Of a stretch of 9,793 bases of DNA, positions 1-8,400 are shown piece by piece. Numbering within the stretch: position 1 is the stretch's first letter; each line of letters opens with the position of its first letter. The DNA lies in assembly GCA_021648365.1 (NCBI GenBank), contig JAKISY010000138.1, forward strand, positions 1-9,793. Reading direction: 5' to 3'. A model generated the notes under the pieces. The model was not told the origin of the DNA and did not search any database. It saw nothing but the letters and a program-made list of their open reading frames with translations. The position numbers and the translations under genes were made by a program. Source of the DNA: Verrucomicrobiales bacterium. Lineage in GTDB: Bacteria; Verrucomicrobiota; Verrucomicrobiia; Verrucomicrobiales; DEV007.

Positions 1-1135
1 GGTATTTGAAAATTCGGCTCAATAACTGAAAGTCCTTCAACGATCGACCGTCTTTAGAAAGCTGTGCATTATGCTGAAAGTCCTCCACAAAAGACGAATC
101 CGAGTCGATCCCGCCTCCCTCCAGCTTCACTTCGTTTGCAAACAGTAAATAATTCAAAATCCGTTCCGCTTGATGGTCGATGATTCTTTTAGTCGTATCA
201 CTGAAGCCGTCACGCTTCTCACCCAACTCACGGCTGATTTCCTGATCGCGATAGACCGCTTTACGCACCACGTAGTTACCTTCGATCAAACGGTTGTGCA
301 TACCCACCTGATGCTCCAATACCATCAATGCTACGATATCACTGTCTGGCACCAGGTAATCCGTTGGATCAATAAACTCATCCAGCTCATCCATATTCGC
401 CCCAGCTTCTCGGTCGATCTCCGCCCCATTGCCTTTATCCACCTCGATCGCTATAGCATTGCCCATGTGACGCAGCTCTCCATGATGCCCCGTCACGTAC
501 CAACCGCCCCAACGTTGTGCGATCGGACTGCTTTGGTCCGTGGTATAACTGCCCGCCGAAAAGATGGGAAAACCCTTGGCATCAGCCAACACCGACCTCA
601 CCACCATACCTGGGCGCCCTCCCGTGCGACCAGCAGCGTGACAAGAAAAACATTCATCCGTATGCTGTTCATAAGAAAGCTTGGAAGTTTTTTGGTCTCG
701 ACTGATCAGGTAAAACGTAACCCCCAACTTGGGCTCTGCCGCCATCAACTCCAAATCACGATGACGAGTCCAGCCAAAATAAACCTCTTCATTAAAATAG
801 ATCGCACGAGGTTGACCAGGGCTGATCATGTCCGTTTGCAGGCTCGTTTTAGAAAACACCAAGGCCTGCGACGACGCGGGAATTTTCAGCTCTTTGAGCA
901 AAGCCGCGACAAAGTCTTTCTCGCTTTTTTGGGTGAACTTCAACTTCCCAGAATCAGTATCCGTCTGTAACTGAGTGATACGGTCATGCGGCGTGGTGTC
1001 CGAATAACTGATCGGAGGGAACTCAAAGTCATCCACCGCTCGCAGACGCTGTGCAGATGCTAAGGCTAAGGCTAAAAATACGCCCAACACCGTGGCTGCT
1101 CTATGGGTATTCAATGGATAACTAACAATTTTCAT
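1..1135 (-). CDS. Exported cytochrome-like protein with one CxxCH haem site, 3' end outside window
   Basis: This leftward reading frame stays open for 378 codons and runs off the left edge, so the C-terminus is missing. Residues 1-33 form a Sec-type signal peptide: a short basic start, a hydrophobic core around residues 13-28, and likely cleavage near ASA-QR or LRA-VD. A single haem-binding motif, CFSCH, sits at residues 162-166, followed by a Gly/Arg-rich stretch and a conserved-looking GGWYVTGHHG segment near 210-219. I recall similar uncharacterised proteins in Planctomycetes and Verrucomicrobia with the same order (CxxCH, WGGWYVTG, then a KDF..L.R.FKY block, here at 367-378). Their function is unknown to me. 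The chosen start (1135) places the signal peptide at the N-terminus; an in-frame ATG at 1156 would add seven residues (MNPTEND). Neither start has a clear ribosome binding site. The gene follows nsrR by 18 or 39 bases, so the two are probably co-transcribed. A long antisense frame here is a shadow. Confidence 0.85.
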   Translation of the reverse strand, partial: MKIVSYPLNTHRAATVLGVFLALALASAQRLRAVDDFEFPPISYSDTTPHDRITQLQTDTDSGKLKFTQKSEKDFVAALLKELKIPASSQALVFSKTSLQTDMISPGQPRAIYFNEEVYFGWTRHRDLELMAAEPKLGVTFYLISRDQKTSKLSYEQHTDECFSCHAAGRTGGRPGMVVRSVLADAKGFPIFSAGSYTTDQSSPIAQRWGGWYVTGHHGELRHMGNAIAIEVDKGNGAEIDREAGANMDELDEFIDPTDYLVPDSDIVALMVLEHQVGMHNRLIEGNYVVRKAVYRDQEISRELGEKRDGFSDTTKRIIDHQAERILNYLLFANEVKLEGGGIDSDSSFVEDFQHNAQLSKDGRSLKDFQLLSRIFKY

Positions 1136-1174
1136 ATCGTTTTCTGTGGGGTTCATATAGGTGGAATTTTCTAT

Positions 1175-1624
1175 TCAATCAGAAGCCAGTGGCTCTAGTT
1201 TCAAAGCGTCTATGATGGCTTGGGGATGTTCGACCACATCCGCTAAAGTGTGACGGCTGAGTTCACGCAAAAATGCCGTCTTCGCCTCGATCATGATCCC
1301 CTTCAAGCGGCAAACAGGGGTCAATCGACAGTGATTGGTGCCCAAACTGAAACACTCCGCCATGTCAAAACCTGGTTCCACTGCCTCCACCACGTCACCG
1401 ATGATGATGTCCTCCGCCGCATGCCCTAGTAATATACCACCACCCCTGCCGCGACTCGTTCGCAAATAACCCAAATTCGCCAATTCATTCACCACTTTCA
1501 CCAAATGATTGCGCGAAATATCATACGCCTCGGCTAATTCTGTGATAGAAACCTTGTCAGGACGTCTCGCCGCAGTGTAAATAAGTACACGAAGCGAATA
1601 ATCTGTAAATTTGCTCAACTGCAT
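1175..1624 (-). CDS. nsrR: NsrR-like Rrf2-family nitric-oxide-sensing transcriptional repressor
   Basis: A 149-residue Rrf2-family regulator of normal family length. The N-terminal winged helix (about residues 1-65) begins MQLSKFTDYSLRVLIY and has the recognition segment SRNHLVKVVNEL (38-49), both very close to E. coli NsrR as I remember it. The wing is RGRGGGILLG and is followed by IGDVVEAVEP. Three cysteines in the cluster-binding region, C91, C99 and C105, precede the RLK segment, and TLADVVE near the C-terminus is also NsrR-like. NsrR proteins carry an iron-sulfur cluster that reacts with nitric oxide and so relieve repression of NO-protection or respiratory genes. The spacing here is C-X7-C-X5-C, longer in the first interval than the C-X4-C-X5-C I recall for E. 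coli. The gene is divergent from the cytochrome/TldD cluster and lies directly upstream of the cytochrome-like gene at the left edge. IscR is less likely given the TPxCRLK cysteine context. Confidence 0.88.
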   Translation of the reverse strand: MQLSKFTDYSLRVLIYTAARRPDKVSITELAEAYDISRNHLVKVVNELANLGYLRTSRGRGGGILLGHAAEDIIIGDVVEAVEPGFDMAECFSLGTNHCRLTPVCRLKGIMIEAKTAFLRELSRHTLADVVEHPQAIIDALKLEPLASD

Positions 1625-1633
1625 CGCTGAATA

Positions 1634-1664
1634 ATTATACTTGAAAGATGTACCTAATATACAA
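1634..1664 (-). promoter_or_regulatory. Likely nsrR promoter, giving an almost leaderless mRNA
   Basis: Read leftward, a perfect TATAAT lies at 1639-1634 and a TTGTAT that could serve as -35 at 1664-1659, with a 19-base spacer. The -10 box is only 9 bases before the nsrR ATG (1624), so transcription should begin at or a few bases before the start codon. That fits the absence of a ribosome binding site. The -10 is convincing; the -35 is weaker because of its long spacer. Confidence 0.5.
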
Positions 1665-1667
1665 CAA
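1645..1667. promoter_or_regulatory. Candidate NsrR operator in the divergent promoter region
   Basis: An imperfect palindrome is centred on 1656: TGTA at 1649-1652 is matched by TACA at 1660-1663 across 7 bases. The left half, AAGATGTACCT, fits 8 of 11 positions of the E. coli-type half-site AANATGCATTT. The right half fits poorly. It lies between the -35 and -10 of the proposed nsrR promoter and just before the preferred cytochrome start, where a repressor could control both directions. The palindrome is seen; its role as an NsrR site is inferred. Confidence 0.35.
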
Positions 1668-1674
1668 TAGCAAG

Positions 1675-2457
1675 ATGAAATTTACTTTGCACTTTTATCT
1701 AGCGTTGACTCTCTCGCTTTTCACTGGATTCGCAGAAGAAAAGCAAAGCAAAGCCGAGCATTCCCCACCTGCTGCTCAAATAGATTTACCCGCCGACATC
1801 AGCGCGGACGACCTTTTCGCTAAAGTCTGCTCAAATTGCCATGGCAAAAAAGGCGAAGGCTCAGCCACCCTCAAAGCGCCCTCCATCGCCGGCTTGCCCT
1901 CTTGGTATGTCACCACCCAGATCGAGAAATTCCGTAGCGACCTACGAGGAATCAGCGCGGAAGATCCTGCAGGGCAAATCATGCACAACATCATCACCGC
2001 CATAGATGCGCGACAAACCGCCGGACTCTCCAAACTGATCGCCGCCATGCCCATGCACCCCACCCAAAATCAACTCGGTGGCGATGCCAACAAGGGCAAA
2101 GAAGTTTTCATGACCGTCTGCGCCAAATGTCATCGCTTCAATGGCAAAGGCGAGATCGTTTTTGGCAGTGCCCCGCTCATCGGCCTGCAAGACTGGTATA
2201 TTCGCGCACAAATCTACAAATTCCGCAAAGGCATCCGTGGCGGCAACCCTGCTGACGAAAAAGGGCACAAAATGCACCAAATGACTCAGTATATCACCGA
2301 CGAGCAAGCCGCCAACGTCACCGCCCATATCGCAGTGTTAGCAAAAAAATACGCCAACACCCTATCTCGCCGCGATCAAGAGTTTGAAGAAATGCGCAAA
2401 AGAAAAGAGAAGAAAAAGCTCAATCAGAACGCTCTACCCGAAGAACTACGGGAATGA
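1675..2457 (+). CDS. Periplasmic dihaem c-type cytochrome (cytochrome c4-like)
   Basis: A 260-residue electron carrier with two class I cytochrome c domains. After a Sec signal (residues 1-20, cut near GFA-EE), domain 1 carries CSNCH at 52-56 and domain 2 carries CAKCH at 149-153. Each is followed by matching segments: LPSWYVTTQIEKFRSDLRG and LQDWYIRAQIYKFRKGIRG. This shows an internal duplication. The aligned methionines M103 and M200 (IMHN, KMHQ) are the best candidates for the sixth haem ligands. The last 30 or so residues are strongly charged and rich in Lys, Glu and Arg, an unusual tail. I prefer the ATG at 1675 because it puts the signal peptide first and leaves the candidate operator outside the gene. 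An in-frame ATG at 1648 would add nine residues (MYLIYNNSK). The stop overlaps the next start as ATGA, implying translational coupling with the TldD-like protease. The electron partner is not evident. Confidence 0.9.
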   Translation: MKFTLHFYLALTLSLFTGFAEEKQSKAEHSPPAAQIDLPADISADDLFAKVCSNCHGKKGEGSATLKAPSIAGLPSWYVTTQIEKFRSDLRGISAEDPAGQIMHNIITAIDARQTAGLSKLIAAMPMHPTQNQLGGDANKGKEVFMTVCAKCHRFNGKGEIVFGSAPLIGLQDWYIRAQIYKFRKGIRGGNPADEKGHKMHQMTQYITDEQAANVTAHIAVLAKKYANTLSRRDQEFEEMRKRKEKKKLNQNALPEELRE

Positions 2458-4052
2458 AACGAAGAACTTTTTTACAACAAAGCACTGCCACCATCACTGC
2501 CTCGGGCATACTGGCGGCTTGTCCACAGCCATCGCTCATAGCTGAGTCGCTGGCTCCAAGCCAGCCCAGCTCTTTAGCCTTGCAGTTTGCCGAACTCTCC
2601 GACCACGTCCTCAGCCAAGCGACGGGACTCGGAGCCAGCTTTGCTGAATTCCGTATCGAACAAAGCGCCTCTGAAAGCATCCACACCCGGGAAAAAGCGG
2701 TGCAATCGGTAAATTTTTCCGAAGACAGTGGCTGTTGCGTGCGAGTGCTGGTCGATGGAGCCTGGGGGTTTGCGGCTAGTCATCAGATCTCCAAAGCCGA
2801 AGTGCAAAAACTCATCATCACCGCCATTGCCATCGCCAAACAACAAAAAGGCAAACGCCTGCATGCCGTCGATCTCGAAACGCTCAACGCCTACCAAGAC
2901 ACCTGGCAAATGCCGATGCAGATCGACCCTTTCTCGATAGCACTAGAAGAAAAAGCTGATCGCCTGTTACACATCAATGACCTAGCACTAAACGCAGGAG
3001 CCAAATTCTGCCGCTCGGGTCTGGTGCAAGTGCGTGAGCAAAAATGGCTCGCCAACTCAGTGGGTAGTCGCATCGAACAATCCCGTGTGCGTCTGCGCCC
3101 CTATTTCTCCGTCACCGTTTTAGATCCAAAAAAAGGCGGATTTGCCAGCCGTGACAGCCTCGCCGCACCGCAAGGCACCGGTTACGAGTATTTCAAAGAC
3201 TACCCTTTTGATCAAGAGATCGCTCTAGCAGTGGAGCAAGCCAAAGAAAAACTCGCCGCACCTGGAGTCAAAGGCGCACCACTCGATCTAGTCATCCACC
3301 CGAGCAACTTGTGGTTGACCATTCACGAAACCATCGGCCATCCCACCGAACTAGACCGAGCGCTAGGCTATGAAGCCAACTTCGCCGGCACCTCCTTTGT
3401 CAAACCTCCCTTATTAGACAAACTGCAATACGCCAGCGACATCGTCACCGTGCGCGCCGACCGTACTCAAGCCAAGGGACTCTCCACCATCGCCTATGAC
3501 GACGATGGCGTGAAAACCTCAGGCAAAGAGTTCAACATCATCGACCAAGGACGCTTCACCAACTACCAGATGGCACTCGGACAAGCCTCTCTGATCGGAC
3601 GCGAACATTCCAACGGCTGCGCTTACGCCGATAGCTTTTCGTCCTTCCCGCTACAGCGCATGCCCAATATCTCTCTGCAGCCAGGTGCCGATGAGCAAAT
3701 CACCGCCGACAGCCTCATCGCCGATGTCGAGGACGGCATCTACATTGTCGGCTCAGGCAGTTGGAGCATCGACCAACAACGCTACAACTTTCAGTTCACG
3801 GGTCAGACTTTTCACAAAATCAAAAATGGCAAACTTGCCGGCATGTATAAAGACGTCGCCTACCAAGGCAACTCAGTGGAATTCTGGAACGCCTGCGATG
3901 GGCTGGGCGGCAAGGGAACTTACGAACTAGGCGGCGCTTTTAATTGTGGTAAAGGACGCCCCACCCAATCCGCCCCCGTATCCCATGGAGCCGTGCCAGC
4001 TCGATTTCGTCAAATCCAAGTTTTAAACACTCAAGCAGAAGCCGGAGCCTAA
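2454..4052 (+). CDS. TldD-like zinc metalloprotease with Tat lipoprotein signal
   Basis: A 532-residue member of the TldD/PmbA (peptidase U62) family. The zinc-binding HExxxH motif is HETIGH at 291-296, followed by PTELDRALGYEANFAGTSF. The expected third ligand, a C-terminal cysteine, is present at C498 in NCGKGRP. TldD enzymes form heterodimers with TldE and cleave unstructured peptides, as in microcin B17 maturation and CcdA turnover. Unusually, the N-terminus is an export signal: RRTFLQ at 3-8 is a twin-arginine motif, then a mildly hydrophobic stretch and the lipobox LAAC (C23). The product is therefore predicted to be a folded periplasmic lipoprotein, whereas E. coli TldD is cytoplasmic. 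The motif continues HPTELDRA rather than the HGLEGD-type sequence I recall in classical TldD, pointing to a separate subfamily. It overlaps the cytochrome gene by 4 bases and lies 2 bases before the TldE-like gene. Confidence 0.92.
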   Translation: MKRRTFLQQSTATITASGILAACPQPSLIAESLAPSQPSSLALQFAELSDHVLSQATGLGASFAEFRIEQSASESIHTREKAVQSVNFSEDSGCCVRVLVDGAWGFAASHQISKAEVQKLIITAIAIAKQQKGKRLHAVDLETLNAYQDTWQMPMQIDPFSIALEEKADRLLHINDLALNAGAKFCRSGLVQVREQKWLANSVGSRIEQSRVRLRPYFSVTVLDPKKGGFASRDSLAAPQGTGYEYFKDYPFDQEIALAVEQAKEKLAAPGVKGAPLDLVIHPSNLWLTIHETIGHPTELDRALGYEANFAGTSFVKPPLLDKLQYASDIVTVRADRTQAKGLSTIAYDDDGVKTSGKEFNIIDQGRFTNYQMALGQASLIGREHSNGCAYADSFSSFPLQRMPNISLQPGADEQITADSLIADVEDGIYIVGSGSWSIDQQRYNFQFTGQTFHKIKNGKLAGMYKDVAYQGNSVEFWNACDGLGGKGTYELGGAFNCGKGRPTQSAPVSHGAVPARFRQIQVLNTQAEAGA

Positions 4053-4054
4053 TC

Positions 4055-5386
4055 ATGATTCCAAGCGAACAAGATCTCCGCACCTTAACGGAAAAAATCC
4101 TCAAGCTTTCCAAAGCCGACTCGGCTGTGGTTCATGTGAGCGCTGCCCACCACGCTAACTTACGTTTTGCCAACAATGACATCACCAGCAACGCCTCGCA
4201 AAACCTGCTCTCCCTGAGCATCACATCCAACTTCGGCACCCGCTCGGCAAGCGTCAGTTGGAATCAGACCGATGCCCACTCGCTGCAACAAGCCGTGACA
4301 CGTTCGGAGCAAATGGCACGGCTCTCCCCTCCCAATCCCGAATTCATGCCGCCACTGGCAGCACAAAGCTACCTCAAAGCCAACAGCTTTTCCGCCCACA
4401 CCGCAGCCAGTGGACCCGATCAACTCGCAAACTGGTTGCAAGCAGCCATCGATAGCACCCGCGCAGCAAAAGTCGCAGGTGCAGGCTATTTATCTCGCAA
4501 GACCTCCGCCAGTGCGATGGCAACTAGCGCAGGTCTGTTCGTTTACCAACCTTCCACGGTCGTAGATTTCTCCATCACCGCTCGCACCCAGCAAGGCAAT
4601 GGTTCGGGATGGGCAAGCACTCAAGTTACAGATAGCAAAGACCTCACGCTCAAAAGCACCGCCGATCGCGCAGTCGAAAAAGCCCTGCAATCCGTTCAAG
4701 CGAGCGACCTTCCCGCCGCACGTTACCCGGTGATCCTCGAAGCCAGTGCCGCACGCGATCTCATCAACCTCTTACTGTGGTCACTCAGCCAACGCAGCAG
4801 TGACGAAAAACGCAGCTTTCTCAACCAGCTAAGCAAAGGCGATCCTATTGGGCAAAACCTCTTCGGAAAAAAAGCCAGCCTCTACTCCGACCCCACTTAC
4901 CAAGCCGCCCCCTCCTCTATTTGCTCTAGCGATGGACTACCAAAGCAACGCACCGAGTGGATCAGCCAAGGAACGCTCAAGCATCTACACTGCGGGCGCT
5001 ATTGGGCAAAAAAACAACAAATCCCAGCCATCCCTGCCCCTGGCAATCTCATCATGCCCGGAGACAACCAGCCCTTGGAAAAACTGATCAGCCAAGTCGA
5101 TCGCGGCATCCTCATCACACGACTGTGGTACCTGCGCATGGTGCAGCCACAGACCCTGCTCTACACCGGACTCACCCGCGACGGCACCTTCCTGATCGAA
5201 AATGGCAAAATCAGTCGCCCCGTGAACAACTTCCGCTTCAATGAAAGCCCCACTAACATTTTGAGAAATCTCATCGCCTCAGGCACTCCCGAACGCGTGC
5301 TCGGTAGCGAAAGCTCGATGCCGATGCACATCCCCCCACTGCTGGTCGATGATTTCCACTTCTCCTCCGTCTCCGATGCCGTGTGA
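4055..5386 (+). CDS. TldE/PmbA-like partner of the TldD-like protease
   Basis: A 443-residue TldD/PmbA-family protein without the HExxxH zinc motif, as expected for the TldE subunit, which shapes the active dimer but does not bind zinc. The N-terminal domain (about 1-200) has the family's mixed fold pattern, including a segment with alternating small residues near SLSITSNFGTRSASVSW. The C-terminal end shows typical TldE features: LYTGLTRDGTFLIENGKIS and a terminal MPMHIPPLLVDDFHFSS. No signal peptide is visible, although the gene upstream has a Tat signal. The start lies 2 bases after the tldD-like stop, and GGAG at 4044-4047, seven bases upstream, is one of the few reasonable ribosome binding sites here. 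Co-translation and dimer formation with the upstream product are very likely from family knowledge. Whether this subunit is exported with its partner or stays inside cannot be decided from sequence. Confidence 0.9.
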   Translation: MIPSEQDLRTLTEKILKLSKADSAVVHVSAAHHANLRFANNDITSNASQNLLSLSITSNFGTRSASVSWNQTDAHSLQQAVTRSEQMARLSPPNPEFMPPLAAQSYLKANSFSAHTAASGPDQLANWLQAAIDSTRAAKVAGAGYLSRKTSASAMATSAGLFVYQPSTVVDFSITARTQQGNGSGWASTQVTDSKDLTLKSTADRAVEKALQSVQASDLPAARYPVILEASAARDLINLLLWSLSQRSSDEKRSFLNQLSKGDPIGQNLFGKKASLYSDPTYQAAPSSICSSDGLPKQRTEWISQGTLKHLHCGRYWAKKQQIPAIPAPGNLIMPGDNQPLEKLISQVDRGILITRLWYLRMVQPQTLLYTGLTRDGTFLIENGKISRPVNNFRFNESPTNILRNLIASGTPERVLGSESSMPMHIPPLLVDDFHFSSVSDAV

Positions 5387-5437
5387 ACAGCTCGTCTTTT
5401 TCACTGCCCTAACTTTCAACCTCTTTTTTATCCAAGC

Positions 5438-8400
5438 ATGAAACCACCGATACGCCTGCCCCGTCCTTTATTATTCGCCGCCGCACTCAGCGTCAGTCTC
5501 AGCCCTAGTCACAGTGCCGAGCAAAAAAGCAAAGCCGATCCAGAAAAATCGGAAGCCGTGCTGATCAGCGAAACCCGTCAGCTCACCTTCGAAGGCAAAC
5601 GCGCTGGCGAAGGTTATTTTGGCGCCGACGGCAAGTCGATGATCTTTCAGAGTGAACGAGTCAGTGACAATCCTTTTTTCCAAATCTACACCATGGATCT
5701 GGAAACTGGTGACACACAACAAGTCTCCCCCGGTCACGGCAAAAGCACCTGCGCCTGGCTGCACCCCGATGGCAAAAAAGCCATTTACGCCTCCACCCAA
5801 GACGATCCCGATGCGCGTGAAAAACAACAAGCAGAAATCGAACTGCGCAAAAGCGGCAAACAAAAACGTTATTCGTGGGACTACGACCCCACCTACGAAA
5901 TCCAAGAATACGATTTCTCCAGCAAAAAATACCGCAACCTCACCAACACCCTAGGCTACGACGCCGAAGGCTGCTACAGCCCCGATGGCAAACACATCCT
6001 CTTCGCCTCCAACCGCGCAGGCTACACCGACAAACTCAATACCGAAGACCAACAGTGGTTCGAGAAAAATCCCTCCTTCATGATGGATCTCTACCTCATG
6101 GATGCCGACGGCAAAAACGTCAAACGCCTGACCACCAGTCCCGGTTACGACGGCGGCCCATTTTTCAACGCCGATGGCAGCAAGATCTGCTGGCGCCGTT
6201 TCTCCCGCGAAGGCGATACCGCCGAGATTTTCACCATGAACATCGATGGCAGCGGAGAGCAACAACTCACCCACCTCAAAGCCATGTCCTGGGCACCCTA
6301 CTTTCACCCCAGCGGCGACTACTTGATCTTCGCCACCAACCTGCAAGGTTTTGCGAACTTCGAACTCTACCTCGTCGATACCTCAGGCAAAAAAGCCCCC
6401 GTGCGAGTCACCTACACCGATGGTTTTGATGGACTGCCCGCCTTCTCTCCCGATGGCAAAACTCTATCATGGACCAGTAACCGCACCTCTGGTAAAAAAT
6501 CGCAAATCTTCCGCGCTCAATGGAACCACCAAGCCGCGCGCACCCTGTTGGGACTCGATGGAGAAAAAACCACCACGGCTCTTGTTGAAAGCAAAAGCCC
6601 TAAAACCCATGCCCCCAAGCTGCTCACCACCAGTGACGACATCACCGAAGACGATCTACACCAACACATCGCCTACCTCGCCTCCGAAGAACTAGAAGGG
6701 CGTCTCACCGGAACCGCCGGTGCACGACTCGCTACCGCCTATGTCGCCGACCTCTTCCAAGACCTCGGCTTAGCTCCGGCAGGCACCGACAATTCCTATT
6801 TTCAGGATTTTGAATTCACCGCAGGAGTTGATCTCGGTGCAGACAACCAACTTGAACTGCAAAACAGTAAAGCTGCAAAAAACAAAAAAATCACCGCCGA
6901 CCAAGATTGGCGACCGCTTTCTTTTTCAAAAACCGGAACCATCGAGAAATCCGCCATCGCCTTTGCCGGTTACGGCATCGAACTCAAAGCCAGTACCGAT
7001 GCTGACGGCAAAAAATTCGATACCTACACCTCCTACTACCACCTCGACGTGACCGATAAATGGGTGATGGTTTTCCGCTACTCCCCCGAAGACGTTAGCA
7101 AAGAGCAATCCCACCGCTTCGCACGAAGCTCCGCCCTGCGCTACAAAGCCCTCACCGCGCGACAAAAAGGCGCGCGTGGCATCATCTTTGTCACTGGCCC
7201 CAACTCCAAATCAAAAAGCGAACTGACTCGCCTAACCTTCGACGCCTCGATGGCAGATTCGGGCATCGCCGCCATTTCGATCACCCGCGAGGTCGCCACC
7301 CAACTGCTCAAAGGCAGCGGCAAAACTCTCAAGACGCTACAAGATCAACTCGACCAAGGCAAAATGGCAGCAGGCTTCCAAATTCCCGACGCCTCGCTCA
7401 GCGCCCACATCGACATCAAACAAGAAAAGCGCATCGGTCGCAATGTGCTCGCCCGCCTGATCAGCGATGATGCCGAAGCTCAAAAAAGACCCGCCATCAT
7501 CCTCGGTGCGCACGTCGATCACCTCGGTCACGGCGAAAGCCAAGGTTCGCTCGCTCACGATGACGAAAAAAACGCCATCCACTACGGCGCCGATGACAAC
7601 GCCTCCGGCACCGCCGCGATGTTGGAGATCGCACAATACCTGGTAGCACAAAAAAAAGCAGGCAAACTCAAAATGAAACGCGACATTATTTTTGCCGCAT
7701 GGTCAGGAGAAGAGCTAGGGCTGATCGGATCGAGTCACTACGTCAAACAACAAACCGATGGCAAAAAAGCCCACCCCCACGCCAAAGCACCCGAACTCAG
7801 CCAACACCTCGCCGCCTGCCTCAATCTGGATATGGTCGGCAGGCTCAAAAAAAACCTAGTATTACAAGGCGTCGGCTCTAGCAGCGTGTGGACAGGTGAG
7901 ATCGAACGCCGCAATGTGCCCGTAGGTTTACCCATCGTCACCCAGAAGGACACCTACCTCGCCACCGACGCCACCTCCTTTTACCTGCGCGGCGTGCCCA
8001 TCCTCAGTGCCTTCACTGGCGCCCACGAAGACTACCACTCCCCACGCGACACCGTGGATAAAATCAACTTCCCCGGCACCCAAAAAATCAGCCGCCTGAT
8101 GGCACTGATCGCTCGTGGTCTGATCACCCGTGACAAAGCCCCCGATTACATCAAAGTCGATCCACCTAAGAACAAAGGCAGCCGAGGCGGACTGCGCGCC
8201 TACCTCGGAACCGTGCCAGACTACGCTCAGGGAGATATCGTCGGAGTCAAACTCTCCGGAGTCGCCCAAAAAGGCCCCGCTGCCAAAGCAGGCATCCAGA
8301 GCGGCGACGTGATCATGAAACTCGGCGACAAAGAGATCAAAAATATCTACGACTACACCTACGTCATCGGCGAAGTGAAGATCGGCGAAGAAGTCGCCAT

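Noticed and set aside
170..970. Rightward 266-codon frame in the left part
   Set aside because: It lies antisense to a longer leftward frame that has a signal peptide and CFSCH haem motif; the rightward translation has no recognisable domain and odd composition.
2454..5386. RiPP (modified peptide) biosynthesis cluster based on TldD/TldE
   Set aside because: No YcaO, cyclase, transporter or precursor peptide gene is visible next to the pair, and the TldD here is exported.
5875..6429. 184-codon frame inside the large protease gene
   Set aside because: Its translation is an extreme Arg/His/Pro/Gln mixture typical of an out-of-frame reading of the propeller region.
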